DNA of 64,000 bases, taken from assembly GCA_963696645.1 (NCBI GenBank), contig CAVOKY010000011.1:372001-436000 (forward strand). The letters run 5' to 3'. Every line of letters starts with the position of its first letter. Position 1 is the first letter of the stretch. This document shows, piece after piece, positions 34,900 through 44,632 of the stretch. Below the pieces are notes generated by a model. The model was not told the DNA's origin and made no database searches. It saw nothing but the letters and a program-made list of their open reading frames with translations. A program made the translations under genes and the position numbers. This DNA comes from JAMXLO01 sp963696645. Lineage in GTDB: Bacteria > Pseudomonadota > Alphaproteobacteria > Acetobacterales > Acetobacteraceae.

Positions 34900-35622
34900 A
34901 TGCCCGGGTCAATCCGCCTGTTTGTCAACGCGCCTCTTTGCTCTGGCGAAACCATCGCCGCTTCGCCGCAGCAGACGCACTATCTGGCCGCCGTCATGCG
35001 ACGCGCGCCGGGCGATCCGATCCATCTGTTCAACGGCCGTGACGGCGAATTTTCCGCACTGATCGAGACAATCCGGCGGGACCACGCCAATTTGCGCGTG
35101 GACCGCAGGCTGCGCCCCCAGGCGCCGGAGCCCGGTCCGTGGCTGGCCTTCGCGTTGCTGAAGCGCGACGCCACCGATCTGGTCGTGCAAAAGGCGACCG
35201 AGCTTGGCGCCGCCGCATTGCTGCCGATCATCACCGAGCGCAGCAACACACACCGGATGAACGAGGCCCGCCTCACCGGCATCGCCATCGAAGCGGCCGA
35301 ACAGTGCGAGCGCCTGAGCGTGCCGCATCTGCATCCTGTCCGATCGCTTGATGCAATGCTGCACGACTGGCCGCCCGACCGCCGCCTGTTCGTCGCTGCG
35401 GAGCGGACGAATGCGCCGAGCATCGCATCCCTGCCTGTCAGCCTCCCTGACGGTGAGGCAGCCCTGCTGGTCGGTCCGGAAGGCGGCCTCACGCCGGCGG
35501 AACTTGACGCGATGCGCGCACGTCCCTTTGTAACCCTGGTCTCCCTCGGACCGCACATCCTCCGGGCCGAGACCGCCTGCATCGCCGGCCTGGCATTGTT
35601 GCAGGCGGTGGAGACCCGCTAG
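34900..35622 (+). CDS. rsmE: 16S rRNA (uracil(1498)-N(3))-methyltransferase
   Basis: The 240-residue product is a SPOUT-fold methyltransferase with the knot motifs VGPEGGLTPAEL and VSLGPHILRAETACIAGLALLQ. The RsmE N-terminal PUA-like part begins RLFVNAPL. The ATG at 34900 is preferred to one 42 bases upstream because the upstream codons do not match the family. It methylates U1498 of 16S rRNA. Confidence 0.94.
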   Translation: MPGSIRLFVNAPLCSGETIAASPQQTHYLAAVMRRAPGDPIHLFNGRDGEFSALIETIRRDHANLRVDRRLRPQAPEPGPWLAFALLKRDATDLVVQKATELGAAALLPIITERSNTHRMNEARLTGIAIEAAEQCERLSVPHLHPVRSLDAMLHDWPPDRRLFVAAERTNAPSIASLPVSLPDGEAALLVGPEGGLTPAELDAMRARPFVTLVSLGPHILRAETACIAGLALLQAVETR

Positions 35623-35655
35623 TACCATGACCAACCCGCCACGCCTGGGAGCGAC

Positions 35656-37035
35656 ATGTCCAACCCCGGAGACGCCGATGCGACCCCGATCACGTCGATC
35701 AGGCAGCTGGCCGATCACATAGCCGCTGGCTGCAAGCCGCCGGAGCAGTTCCGCATCGGCACCGAGCATGAAAAATTCGGCTTCCGCCTCGGCGACCTCG
35801 CGCCGCCGCCGTACGAGCCGGCCGATGACCAGGCCGGCTCGATTCGCGATCTCCTGGCCGGGCTTGAACGAATTGGTGGCACGCCGATTGTTGACCACGG
35901 CCATACCATCGGCCTGAAGCAGGGCGACGCGGCGATCTCCCTGGAACCCGCCGGCCAGCTTGAACTGTCCGGCGCGCCGCTGGAAACGCTGCACCAGACC
36001 AAGGCCGAACTCGAAACGCACTACGAGCAGGTGCGAACAGTTTCGCGCGACCTGCAGATCGGCTTCGCGGCGTTGGGGTTCCACCCGACCGCCACGCGCG
36101 AGCAAATGCCCTGGATGCCCAAAAGCCGCTACGCGATCATGCGGCGCTATATGCCGAAAGTCGGCAAACTCGGCCTCGACATGATGACGCGCACCTGTAC
36201 CGTGCAGGTCAATCTCGACTACGCGTCGGAACAGGACATGGTGCGCAAGCTGCGCGTCTCGCTGCTGCTGCAGCCGCTGGCCACAGCGCTGTTCGCCAAC
36301 TCGCCATTCACCGAAGGCAGGCCGAACGGTTATCTGTCGTATCGCGCGCACGTATGGAGCGATACCGACAACGACCGCTCCGGCATACCGGCGGTGATGT
36401 TCGAACCAGGCTTCGGGTTTGAACGCTATGCGCAGTGGCTGGTCGACCAGGTGCCAATGTATTTCGTCTATCGCAATGGCGAATACATTGACGTTGCCGG
36501 CGCTTCGTTCCGTGATTTCATGGCGGGCAGATTGCACAACGCAACCGGTGTCGTCGCCACGGTTGGCGACTTCGCCGACCACATCACGACCGTGTTCACC
36601 GACGTGCGCATCAAGCGGTTTCTGGAAATGCGCGGGGCCGACGCCGGACGCGCAGACATGATGGTGGCGCAGTCGGCGCTCTGGGTCGGACTGCTGTACG
36701 ACGACGATGCGCTCGCGGCGGCGGAGGCTCTGCTGCACGGCGCAGGCTGGAACGATGCGATCGCTCTGCGCGCCACCGTGCCGCGTGAGGGGCTTGCCGC
36801 GCAGTGGCGCAGCGGCAATCTGCGCGATCTCGCGCGCGACGTTGTTGCCATTGCCCGCGCCGGTCTGCGTTCCCGGGCTCGCCGCGACGAAACCGGGCAG
36901 GACGAAACGATCTACCTCGAACCAATCGAAGCCATTGCCGCGGGCGAGCCGTCCCAGGCTGAACACTGGCTGGCGCGATTTCATCAGGCATGGCAGGGTG
37001 ATATCCAGCGTATTTTCGCCGAATCGGCGATCTGA
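35656..37035 (+). CDS. gshA: Glutamate-cysteine ligase (plant/alphaproteobacterial type)
   Basis: The 459 residues match the GCS2/plant-type gamma-glutamylcysteine synthetase: RIGTEHEKFGFRLGDL at the N-terminus, GDAAISLEPAGQLELSGAPL, TCTVQVNLDYASEQDMV and GEYIDVAGASFRDFMAG. It catalyses the first and rate-limiting step of glutathione synthesis, with ATP. The alphaproteobacterial type has this length, unlike the gammaproteobacterial enzyme. It follows rsmE by 33 bases, likely in one operon. Confidence 0.95.
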   Translation: MSNPGDADATPITSIRQLADHIAAGCKPPEQFRIGTEHEKFGFRLGDLAPPPYEPADDQAGSIRDLLAGLERIGGTPIVDHGHTIGLKQGDAAISLEPAGQLELSGAPLETLHQTKAELETHYEQVRTVSRDLQIGFAALGFHPTATREQMPWMPKSRYAIMRRYMPKVGKLGLDMMTRTCTVQVNLDYASEQDMVRKLRVSLLLQPLATALFANSPFTEGRPNGYLSYRAHVWSDTDNDRSGIPAVMFEPGFGFERYAQWLVDQVPMYFVYRNGEYIDVAGASFRDFMAGRLHNATGVVATVGDFADHITTVFTDVRIKRFLEMRGADAGRADMMVAQSALWVGLLYDDDALAAAEALLHGAGWNDAIALRATVPREGLAAQWRSGNLRDLARDVVAIARAGLRSRARRDETGQDETIYLEPIEAIAAGEPSQAEHWLARFHQAWQGDIQRIFAESAI

Positions 37036-37103
37036 AAGGCGGCTGTAAGCCGTGGCGTGCTGAAGCCCTTGCTAACACAACCGAATTCCGAATTAATGAC
37101 GCG

Positions 37104-39233
37104 ATGACTGCAGGCGCTTCACACCGGTCCTCAGCCCACACTACGCCGCCCAGTTCCGCCGGCCAGGTCATCGTGAGGTTGCGGCTGATCGGCCAGATGG
37201 AAGCCTGGACGCTGACCAGCGAAAATGTGCTCCCCGCCGGGCGCAAGACGCGCGCGTTGTTGGCTGTCGTTGCGTTGTCATCCCCGCGCCCGGCGCTGCG
37301 GGGGCGACTGGCGGAACTGCTGTGGAGCCGCCGGCCGGAAGAGCAGGCGCGGGCTTCGCTGCGCCAGGAAATTCACCGCCTGCTCGAGTCGCTGGCGCCG
37401 GCCGGGTCCGAGATTTTGCTGGTAACCCGTGACCATCTCTCGCTGCGTCCCGGTGTGGTCTGGGTGGACGTGGACGAGGTGATGCGGGCGACCACGGAAC
37501 AGCCGGCATCGCTGTCCCTGCTGGATGGCGACCTGCTGGAGGATCTGGACGGGATCGATCCCGCGTTCGACACCTGGTTGACCACCGAACGCGAACGGCT
37601 GCGCGACCGCGCCCGCACCGTGGCCGAGGCATTGCTGCGCGAACAGGTTGAGCCGGAGGCGGCAATCCCGGCAGCACAGCGCCTGTTGCAGATCGACCGC
37701 GCGCACGAAGGCGCCTGGCGGGCGCTGATGCGTGCACACGCGGCGCGTGGCGAACGCGGCATGGCGATCCAGGCCTATGACCGCTGCAGAGCGGTACTCG
37801 CCGATCTGTTGGACGCGGCGCCATCAGCCGAGACCCAGAAGCTCCTGGCGGAAATCCGTGGCCCGTCGGGCAGCCGCATGCCGCTGCGGCCGCCGGCGCC
37901 GCCACCGCTGCAGCAGTCTGCCTCCGCCGAGGAGCCTTACGAGCCGCCGCCGATCCTGGAGCCGAAGCCACAGGAAATCCGTTCCACGCAGGGCGGCGCG
38001 CATGTCGGCGTCATGCCGTTCCAGCTCATCGGCACGACCGAGGAAGAATCGCACCTCGCGCCAGGTCTGGCCGATGAGATCACCACGGCACTGGCGCGAT
38101 TCCGCTGGATGTTCGTCATTGCCTCCAACTCGCTGGCGCGCTTCGCCGCCGGGACCCGCGACGAGACGGCGATCCGCCGCACCTTCGGCATCGACTTCCT
38201 GCTCGACGGCTCGATCCAGAAGGTCCGCAACCGGTTGCGGATCACCGTCCGGCTGCTCGATCTGCGCGCCGGCAACCAGGTGGTCTGGGCTCGGCGGTTC
38301 GACCGCCAGAGCAACGATCTGCTGTCGTTGCAGGACGAGATCGCCTCCGAGGTGGTCGCGCAGATCGATCCGGCGATCCTGTTGATCGAGGCCAAGCGCA
38401 GTTCCAGCCGCCCGCCGATCGACGCCACCGCATATGACCTGATGCTGCGCGCAATCCCCCTGATCGGCCGATTGGATCGCGAGGCGTTCATGGGGGCCGG
38501 CGAACACCTGTTGCGTGCGATCGAGCTGGAACCCGACTATGCCGCCGCCTACGCGTGGTACGCTTACTGGCAGATGTTTCTGGTCGGCCAGGACTGGGCA
38601 GACGAGCCCGCGGCAGTGATGGCGGAGGCTGGCCAGCACGCCGAGCGAGCGGTAGTGCTGGATCCGTTCGATGCACGCGGCCTGACGATTGCCGGCCATG
38701 TCCGCGCCTTCCTGCACCGGCGGCTGCGCGAAGCGATCGCGCTGCATGAGCGGGCTCTGTCGCTCAATCCGAACCTTGCGATGGCCTGGGCCCTGTCGGC
38801 GATTGCCTACGCCTACATCGGCGACCTGGAAGAAGCCGAGCGCCGCAACAACCGCTACAAGCGACTGTCGCCGCTCGACCCGCATGCATTCTTGTTCGAT
38901 GCGTTCTTCATCCTGATCCACCTGCTGAAGCGCGACTACAAATCAGCAGTGGCAGTGGGACGTGCGGTGAGCGAGATGAATCCGTCGTTCTCGGCGACTT
39001 ACAAGCCGTACCTTGCGGCGCTAGGTCACCTCGGCCGCTCGCAGGAGGCCGCGGTAGTACGCCGGCGGCTGTTGGCAATTGAACCGGACTTCACCGTCGA
39101 ACGCTTCATCGCCACGTCGCCGCTCGAACGCGAAAGCGATCGCGATCATTACGCGGAGGGCCTGCGTCTGGCCGGCGTGCCGGAGAGTGCGGCCGATGTG
39201 GCGGAGCAGTTGCAGACGCACGCGGCGTCGTAG
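37104..39233 (+). CDS. BTAD (SARP-like) regulator with TolB-like and TPR domains
   Basis: The 709-residue protein has an OmpR-like DNA-binding start (VRLRLIGQMEAWTL, then LPAGRKTRALLAVVALS). A bacterial transcriptional activator domain follows (about 60-250). A Pro-rich linker lies near 270-290. Next comes a TolB-like domain (about 300-430; GVMPFQLIGTTEEESHLAPG, then FGIDFLLDGSIQKV), and finally TPR-like repeats to the C-terminus (AIALHERALSLNPNLAMAWAL). This combination resembles one-component regulators common in alphaproteobacteria. The signal and targets are unknown. It lies 68 bases after gshA on the same strand. Confidence 0.85.
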   Translation: MTAGASHRSSAHTTPPSSAGQVIVRLRLIGQMEAWTLTSENVLPAGRKTRALLAVVALSSPRPALRGRLAELLWSRRPEEQARASLRQEIHRLLESLAPAGSEILLVTRDHLSLRPGVVWVDVDEVMRATTEQPASLSLLDGDLLEDLDGIDPAFDTWLTTERERLRDRARTVAEALLREQVEPEAAIPAAQRLLQIDRAHEGAWRALMRAHAARGERGMAIQAYDRCRAVLADLLDAAPSAETQKLLAEIRGPSGSRMPLRPPAPPPLQQSASAEEPYEPPPILEPKPQEIRSTQGGAHVGVMPFQLIGTTEEESHLAPGLADEITTALARFRWMFVIASNSLARFAAGTRDETAIRRTFGIDFLLDGSIQKVRNRLRITVRLLDLRAGNQVVWARRFDRQSNDLLSLQDEIASEVVAQIDPAILLIEAKRSSSRPPIDATAYDLMLRAIPLIGRLDREAFMGAGEHLLRAIELEPDYAAAYAWYAYWQMFLVGQDWADEPAAVMAEAGQHAERAVVLDPFDARGLTIAGHVRAFLHRRLREAIALHERALSLNPNLAMAWALSAIAYAYIGDLEEAERRNNRYKRLSPLDPHAFLFDAFFILIHLLKRDYKSAVAVGRAVSEMNPSFSATYKPYLAALGHLGRSQEAAVVRRRLLAIEPDFTVERFIATSPLERESDRDHYAEGLRLAGVPESAADVAEQLQTHAAS

Positions 39234-39718
39234 CCGCCGCCGCCCTCCCCGCGTCCACCTGCCGTCACACGTCCACCTGTCATTGCGAGTTCCATACCGG
39301 CCGCTGGCCGACCGGCCCTGGATGAAACCATCATGCTCGCTTCCCATGCGTCATGGCCGGGCTCGTATGGAGGATTTGTTGTCAAGCATCTTTTGCGTGA
39401 CGGTTGACCTCGCTTTTCGCGTTGAAGATTGGTTGCATGCGTCGTTGCATTGACCATCCTGGGCGACCCCTTGGGACAGACCTGTCGGCCTGCAAGCTCG
39501 TATCCGGTGGAACCGGTTGGTTCCGAACCACGTTGCCCCATTCGCGGGGCCGGCAGGGGTCTGAGGGGGCGGGACCAATCTTGACCGCGGCGTGTCGCAG
39601 CCATAGCCCGGCACGGTTCACCGCCCACCCAGATGGTTGTCAGGCGTCAGATGCCGATCATCGTCTGCCTGTTTGCTCGATCCTTGTGTTCTCCGCGCAT
39701 GGCTGCCCCCGTCGTTTC
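39234..39718. other. Non-coding region: 3' tail of the second IS110 element
   Basis: This stretch contains one GTCATTGCGAG repeat end (39279-39289) and, from about 39345, sequence that appears to belong to the 3' end of the minus-strand IS110 element. Any bridge RNA of this element would be expected here, but guide segments could not be tested because the outer IS ends are not clear. No coding sequence is recognised. Confidence 0.45.
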
Positions 39719-40869
39719 TCAGGCGGCGGCGAGGCGCGCGCCGGCCGGCACCTCGCCGGCCTCGACATAGCGCCACAACGCCACCAGCAGCTTGCGGGCG
39801 AGTGCCACCACCATGATCTTGCGGATGCGCCCCTTGGCGCCACCGGTGCGCTCGACGAACCAGCAGCTCAACGCACTGTGCGGCTGGAAGCGCAGCCAGC
39901 GCCATGCCAGCTGCAACAGAATACGACGCACGCGCGGATTGCCGTTTTTGCTGATGCCCTGCTCGCGTTCCGAGCCGCCGCTGTTGAACGGTGTCCCGGT
40001 GAGCCCGACAAATCCGGCAATGGCGCGGCGGTCGGCGAACGAGCGGCAGAACACCTCGCGCGTCAACCCGGTCGCCGTCGCCAGCCCGAGCCCCACCAGG
40101 CGGGCCAGCATCTGGACCTGCTGCACCGCATGGTCCGGTTCCGCCGCCGTCGCCGCCTGCTCGCGGGCTGTCTCGATCTCGCTGAGCTGCTCGCTCAGCA
40201 GGCGATGACGCGTCATCAGCCGCTTCAACTCTTCATTGGCGGCAGCGGCGCGCCGGCATAGCTGCGAAATGCGTCCAGTCGTTCCGCGGCCTTCTTCAGG
40301 CGCGGCTTGAAGTTGGTGATCCCGTGCAGGCACAACAGGTTCTCGATGCGGTTCTCCAACGCGATCCGCTCGCCGACCAACCGCTCGCGTTCCCGCTCCG
40401 GACGCCGCATGTCTTCCTCGGCCTCGCTCGGAATGCGCACCATCGAGCACACCCGCGGCTCACCCCGCAGCCAGGCCAGCAAGCTGCGCAGCAGCATATC
40501 GAGGTCGATCCGATCGGTTTTCGCCCGCCGCCCACGTCGCTCCACCGGGATGCTCGCCGGATGCATGATCTGCACCTCGATGCCACGCGCCAGCAGATAA
40601 CGCGCGATCCAAAATCCGTCGCGGCTGGCTTCGTAGGCGAGCACTGTCCGGCACACGGTTCGCCCCCCACGCTGCGCCTCCACCTTCCACCGCTCGATCT
40701 GCTGCAACAGCCCCGTCATGTCGCGTGCCGCCAAACTGCGACGTGGCCGGCGTGTGACGCCGGGCAAGATCGCTCCGACCTCCCAGCTCTTGCCGCTCAA
40801 TTCCAGTGCCAGCACCAGCGTGCTAGCGTGATCGAAGGCGGTTGCGGCGGGGGCAGACGGCTTTGTCAT
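39719..40869 (-). pseudogene. IS110-family transposase, frameshifted
   Basis: From the ATG at 40869 the product begins MTKPSAPAATAFDHASTLVL and continues with ALELSGKSWEVGAILPG and the RAKTDRIDLDMLLRSLL part of the DEDD domain. After AFRSYAGAPLP (about base 40240) the frame shifts and continues ANEELKRLMTRHRLLSEQLS, with the C-terminal Tnp motifs VGLTGTPFNSGGSEREQGIS and KNGNPRVRRILLQLAWRWL, to the stop at 39719. A single-base deletion explains the break. It is a different IS110 lineage from the element at 28.4 kb. Confidence 0.85.
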
Positions 40870-41183
40870 CGCATGGCTCCTTACAGGTTTGGGACAACCG
40901 GCAGGATACGTGCTGCTGCGACCGCCCACCCCCATAGCATCTTGTCCCGGCCATCCGTCGCGGCACACTGTCGGTGGTGATCGCCGGGACAAGCCCGGCC
41001 ATGACGAGGAAATGTGCGTGGCTTTCTTGTTAGGAGCGCAGCGACGCAGCAATCTCGTGCCCGTCGTTTACGGACGAGATCGCCGTATCTGCCCTTGGGC
41101 CTTACCCGAAGGTTGCTGCGCTCCTGACACAGGGGACAGAGCGACCGTGTTCGTCTCGACCGAATGCTGAAAGGGTCGCACCG
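40870..41183. other. Intergenic region with palindromic repeat sequences
   Basis: No gene is seen. The region has the IS upstream end and then inverted sequences around CTTGTCCCGGCC and GCCGGGACAAG (about 40942-41000), a common intergenic palindrome type. It also has GCAGCGACGCAGCAATCTCG, similar to the inner part of the palindrome-ended repeats elsewhere in the window. Confidence 0.5.
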
Positions 41184-42334
41184 ATGACGTTCCAGACATT
41201 CCGCTTCGATCCGGTCGAACTGCCGCCGGCGGCGAAAACCCTGCGCAACGAAGTCCGCGCCTTCCTCGACGATAACCGCGCCTCGCTCGGCAACCGCCGC
41301 GACTACGACCAGGCATTCAGCCGCAAGATGGCTGAACGCGGCTGGATCGGGATGACGTGGCCAAAGCAGTATGGCGGCCAGGAGCGCACTGCGTTCGAAC
41401 GCTATGTGCTGATCGAGGAGATGCTCGCTGCCGGCGCTCCCGTCGGCTTCCACTGGACCGCGCGATCGTCAGAGCGGACCCGAACATCCTGCGTTACGGC
41501 ACCGAGGAGCAGAAGAGCTACTTCCTGCCGCGTATCGCCCGCGGCGACCTCTCGTTCTGCATCGGCATGAGCGAGCCGGACTCCGGTTCCGACCTCGCCG
41601 GCACACGCACCCGCGCGGTGAAGGTGGACGGCGGCTTCCGCATCAATGGCAGCAAGCTGTGGACCTCGAACGCGCATCGCGCCGACTACATGATCCTGTT
41701 CTGCAAGATGGCCGAGGCGGGACAGGAGGAAGTGGATCGCCACGCCGGCGCGACGCAGTTCCTGGTGGACCTGAAGAACTCGCCCGGCATCGAGATCCGT
41801 CCGGTGATCAACCTGCTCGGCGAGCATCACTTCAACCAGATCTTCCTCACCGATCTGTTCGTGCCGGACAACCGGCTGTTCGGCGAGATCGGCAACGGCT
41901 GGCGCCAGGTGTCGAGCGAACTGGCATTCGAACGCAGTGGGCCGGACCGGTTCCTGGTGCTGTTCAAGCTGCTGGTGGAGATGGTGCGCGTCGCCGGCCC
42001 GAATCCCGACCGCGCAACCGCCGCCGCACTCGGCCGGCTGGTGGCGCAACTCGCCACATTGCGCCGCATGTCGCTGTCGATCGCCGGCATGCTGCAGGAG
42101 GGCCTGCAGCCGCTGACCGAAGCCGCCGTCACCAAGGACCTCGGCACACGCTACGAGCAGGATCTGCCGGTGGTTGCGCGCCAGTTGTTCCCGGCCGAGC
42201 CGGAGCTGGAGGCTGTCGATACATATGTATCCATGCTGGCGCGCGGCACGATGAATGCGCCGCGGCTTTCGATCCAGGGCGGCACGCGCGAAATTCTGCG
42301 CGGCATCATCGCGCGCGGCCTCGGGCTGCGTTGA
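41184..42334 (+). pseudogene. Acyl-CoA dehydrogenase, two one-base insertions
   Basis: The first frame encodes MTFQTFRFDPVELPPAAKTL up to APVGFHWT (about base 41458). The rest, from NILRYGTEEQKSYFLPRIAR to RLSIQGGTREILRGIIARGL at 42334, is in the +2 frame. Between them ACCGCGCGATCG and GGACCCGAAC each have one extra base relative to the expected WTADRQSGPNIL coding sequence, so two insertions within about 30 bases explain the break. The restored protein of about 383 residues would be a normal acyl-CoA dehydrogenase. Sequencing error is quite possible. Confidence 0.88.
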
Positions 42335-42345
42335 GGGAGATGACC

Positions 42346-43431
42346 ATGCGCGACGAAACACGGATGCTGCTGGAGAGCATGGGCCGCCTGTTCGAGGACC
42401 ACTGCACCAAGGCTGTTGCCGACAAGGCCGAGACCGGCATTTTTCCCGACGCGCTGTGGCAGGCGGTCAGCGAAACCGGCGTGCCGCTCGCCGCGCTGCC
42501 GGAGTCTGCGGGTGGCGCCGATGCGGAATGGTCGGATCTCTACGCCGTGCTGCGCGTCGCCGGACGCTTCGCCGCGCCGATTCCGCTGGCCGAAACGATG
42601 CTGGCCGCATGGGTCGCATCCGCCGCCGGGCTGCCGGTGAGTGAACGGCCGATGACGGTGGGACCGGTGCGTGCCGATGACCGGTTGACTCTCGTGCGCG
42701 ACGGCAATGGCTGGCGGTTGACTGGCCGCGCCAGTCGGTTGCCCTGGGCTGCGCAGGCCGGACAGATCGTACTGATCACCGATGGACCTGACGGCGAGAT
42801 GGTCGTCACGTTCGGCGACGGCGCAGAAGGCGCTATCCCGTCACCCGGCCATAACATGGCCGGCGAGCCGCGTGACACACTGACCTTCACCGGACTGGGA
42901 CTCGCCGGCAATTCGGTGGCGCCTGTCGGGTGCGGCGTCGATCGTGCCGCGCTGTATCGCCGCGGTGCCCTGGCGCGCGCGGTGATGATGGCCGGTGCCA
43001 TGGAGCGCGCGCTGGACACCGCGGTCAGCTATGCCGGCGAGCGCAAGCAGTTCGGCCGGCCGATCGGGAAATTCCAGGCCGTGCAGCAGCAGCTTGCGGT
43101 GATGGCCGGGCAGGTCGCCGCCGCGGGCGCCGCCGCCGATGCCGATGCCGGCGTCGAGGCACTGTCACACGGCGATCCCGCGATGGAGGAATTCCTGATC
43201 GCGATCGCCAAGACACGTGTCGGCGATGCCGCGACGCTTGCATCGGAGATCGCGCATCAGGTGCACGGCGCGATCGGCTTCACCAAGGAATATTCGCTGC
43301 AGCTCAGCACGCGTCGGTTATGGTCGTGGCGCGACGAATTCGGCGGCGAAGTCGAATGGGCCGCTCGTGTCGGAGCGTTCGTCTGTGCGCGCGGCGCCGA
43401 TGCACTATGGCCGACGCTGACCGACGGATAA
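42346..43431 (+). CDS. Acyl-CoA dehydrogenase family protein
   Basis: The 361-residue product has the acyl-CoA dehydrogenase fold with ERKQFGRPIGKFQAVQQQLA and VHGAIGFTKEYSLQ as C-terminal flavin-contact motifs. The N-terminal domain is degenerate and short. The ATG at 42346 is favoured because GAGGGAG lies six bases upstream. It pairs with the acyl-CoA dehydrogenase immediately before it, as at the start of the window; such pairs often form heteromeric enzymes. Confidence 0.92.
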   Translation: MRDETRMLLESMGRLFEDHCTKAVADKAETGIFPDALWQAVSETGVPLAALPESAGGADAEWSDLYAVLRVAGRFAAPIPLAETMLAAWVASAAGLPVSERPMTVGPVRADDRLTLVRDGNGWRLTGRASRLPWAAQAGQIVLITDGPDGEMVVTFGDGAEGAIPSPGHNMAGEPRDTLTFTGLGLAGNSVAPVGCGVDRAALYRRGALARAVMMAGAMERALDTAVSYAGERKQFGRPIGKFQAVQQQLAVMAGQVAAAGAAADADAGVEALSHGDPAMEEFLIAIAKTRVGDAATLASEIAHQVHGAIGFTKEYSLQLSTRRLWSWRDEFGGEVEWAARVGAFVCARGADALWPTLTDG

Positions 43432-43443
43432 CCAAGCAACCCT

Positions 43444-43553
43444 GTCATTGCGAGGAGCGCAGCGGTGCCCGGACTTGATCCGGGCAAGCAAACTCCAACC
43501 TGTACCGCCCGGAAGCTGCGAGCGCGCTGCAACTCCCCGCTACTCGCAATGCC
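43444..43553. repeat. Palindrome-ended intergenic repeat, copy 2
   Basis: Starts GTCATTGCGAG (43444-43454) and ends CTCGCAATGCC (43543-43553), which matches the reverse complement of the start in 10 of 11 positions. The inner part has GGAGCGCAGC and the palindrome CCCGGACTTGATCCGGG. It has the same size and ends as the unit at 653-760. It lies between convergent genes, so it may also act as a bidirectional terminator-like structure. Confidence 0.7.
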
Positions 43554-43577
43554 AGACCACAGGCCTCGCCCCACGCA

Positions 43578-44567
43578 TCACAGCCGCCCCATGAATTCCC
43601 GCAGCACCGGCGCCCATTTCGCCGCATCGGCGCCGGACGCGAGGTGGCCCTTCTCGCTGTCGATCTCGAAGTAGGCCGCTTCGACACCGGCCTCGCGCAG
43701 ACTGGCCATCACGCCTGGCGCCAGACTCGGGGGAAACAATTCGTCCGTGCGCGACAGCACATACAGCACCGGCACGCGGATGCGATGCAGCTCAGGCGTC
43801 ACATCGTACGCCTCCATGGCCCGGCCGAGGATCAGCAGTGAGTTTGCATCGAACTCGCGCGCCCACACCGACGTAAGCCGCGTGATTTCCGCCTCCGAGA
43901 CGTTCATGCCGTATCGCTTCAGCGTCTCTACCCGCAGCGCCAGCATGCTCTCGAACATGCCCGGCGTATCGTAGTAATCGCCGCCATGCCAGTTCGGGTC
44001 GCGCTCAAACCGCGCAAGCAGACTTGCCGCACGGTCGCGGCTCGGCGAGCGCGGCGATGACACCACCGGCACGACACCATCCATATCGTCGGGAAAAGTC
44101 ACCGCCCACTGGAACGCCTGGAATCCGCCATACGACGGTCCCACCACCGCACGCAGATGCTTCACGCCGAGATGCTCCAGCAAGTGGCGCTGTGCGGTCA
44201 CGATGTCCACCACGGTGATGTGCGGAAAGCGCGCCCCATATGGACGTCCTGTCCGCGGATCGCGCGACGCTGCATTGGTCGAGCCGTAGCTTGAACCCAG
44301 CATGTTGGAACACACCACGAAGCAGCAATCGATATCGATCGGTGCACTGGAACCGACCAGTGTGCTCCACGAGCCTTCGGACGAACCGGCGCCCAATTCG
44401 ATCATGCGGTGTCCGCTGGTATAGCCGTGCGTCACCAGCACGGCATTACGACCGTCCGCCGCCAGCCTGCCGCGCGTGCAGTAGGCGAGGGTAACCTCCG
44501 GCATCACCTCGCCGTTCTGCAGCCGGAAATCGGCAAAGGTGAAGCTCGCGTGCTGAGTCTCGCTCAT
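43578..44567 (-). CDS. Alpha/beta hydrolase, homoserine O-acetyltransferase (MetX)-like
   Basis: The 329 residues follow the MetX-like alpha/beta hydrolase pattern: NAVLVTHGYTSGH, NMLGSSYGSTNAASRDP, the nucleophile elbow VVGPSYGGFQAFQWA, a C-terminal acid (SRTDELFPP) and the final histidine in SEKGHLASGAD. True MetX proteins are longer at the C-terminus. Since the neighbours are catabolic rather than methionine genes, it probably hydrolyses or transfers an acyl group in that pathway. Confidence 0.87.
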   Translation of the reverse strand: MSETQHASFTFADFRLQNGEVMPEVTLAYCTRGRLAADGRNAVLVTHGYTSGHRMIELGAGSSEGSWSTLVGSSAPIDIDCCFVVCSNMLGSSYGSTNAASRDPRTGRPYGARFPHITVVDIVTAQRHLLEHLGVKHLRAVVGPSYGGFQAFQWAVTFPDDMDGVVPVVSSPRSPSRDRAASLLARFERDPNWHGGDYYDTPGMFESMLALRVETLKRYGMNVSEAEITRLTSVWAREFDANSLLILGRAMEAYDVTPELHRIRVPVLYVLSRTDELFPPSLAPGVMASLREAGVEAAYFEIDSEKGHLASGADAAKWAPVLREFMGRL

Positions 44568-44632
44568 GCCGTTCTCCTCGCAGGGCTCTGAGCCCCTCCC
44601 ACGATGAACATGCAGGAGGGGCTCGGTGCTGA

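Noticed and set aside
34909..36984. A 2-kb open frame on the minus strand
   Set aside because: It is the shadow of rsmE and gshA, whose products match their families end to end.
39345..39718. Second bridge RNA in the other IS110 element
   Set aside because: The outer ends and original target could not be identified, so guide matches could not be tested; only the non-coding tail is noted.
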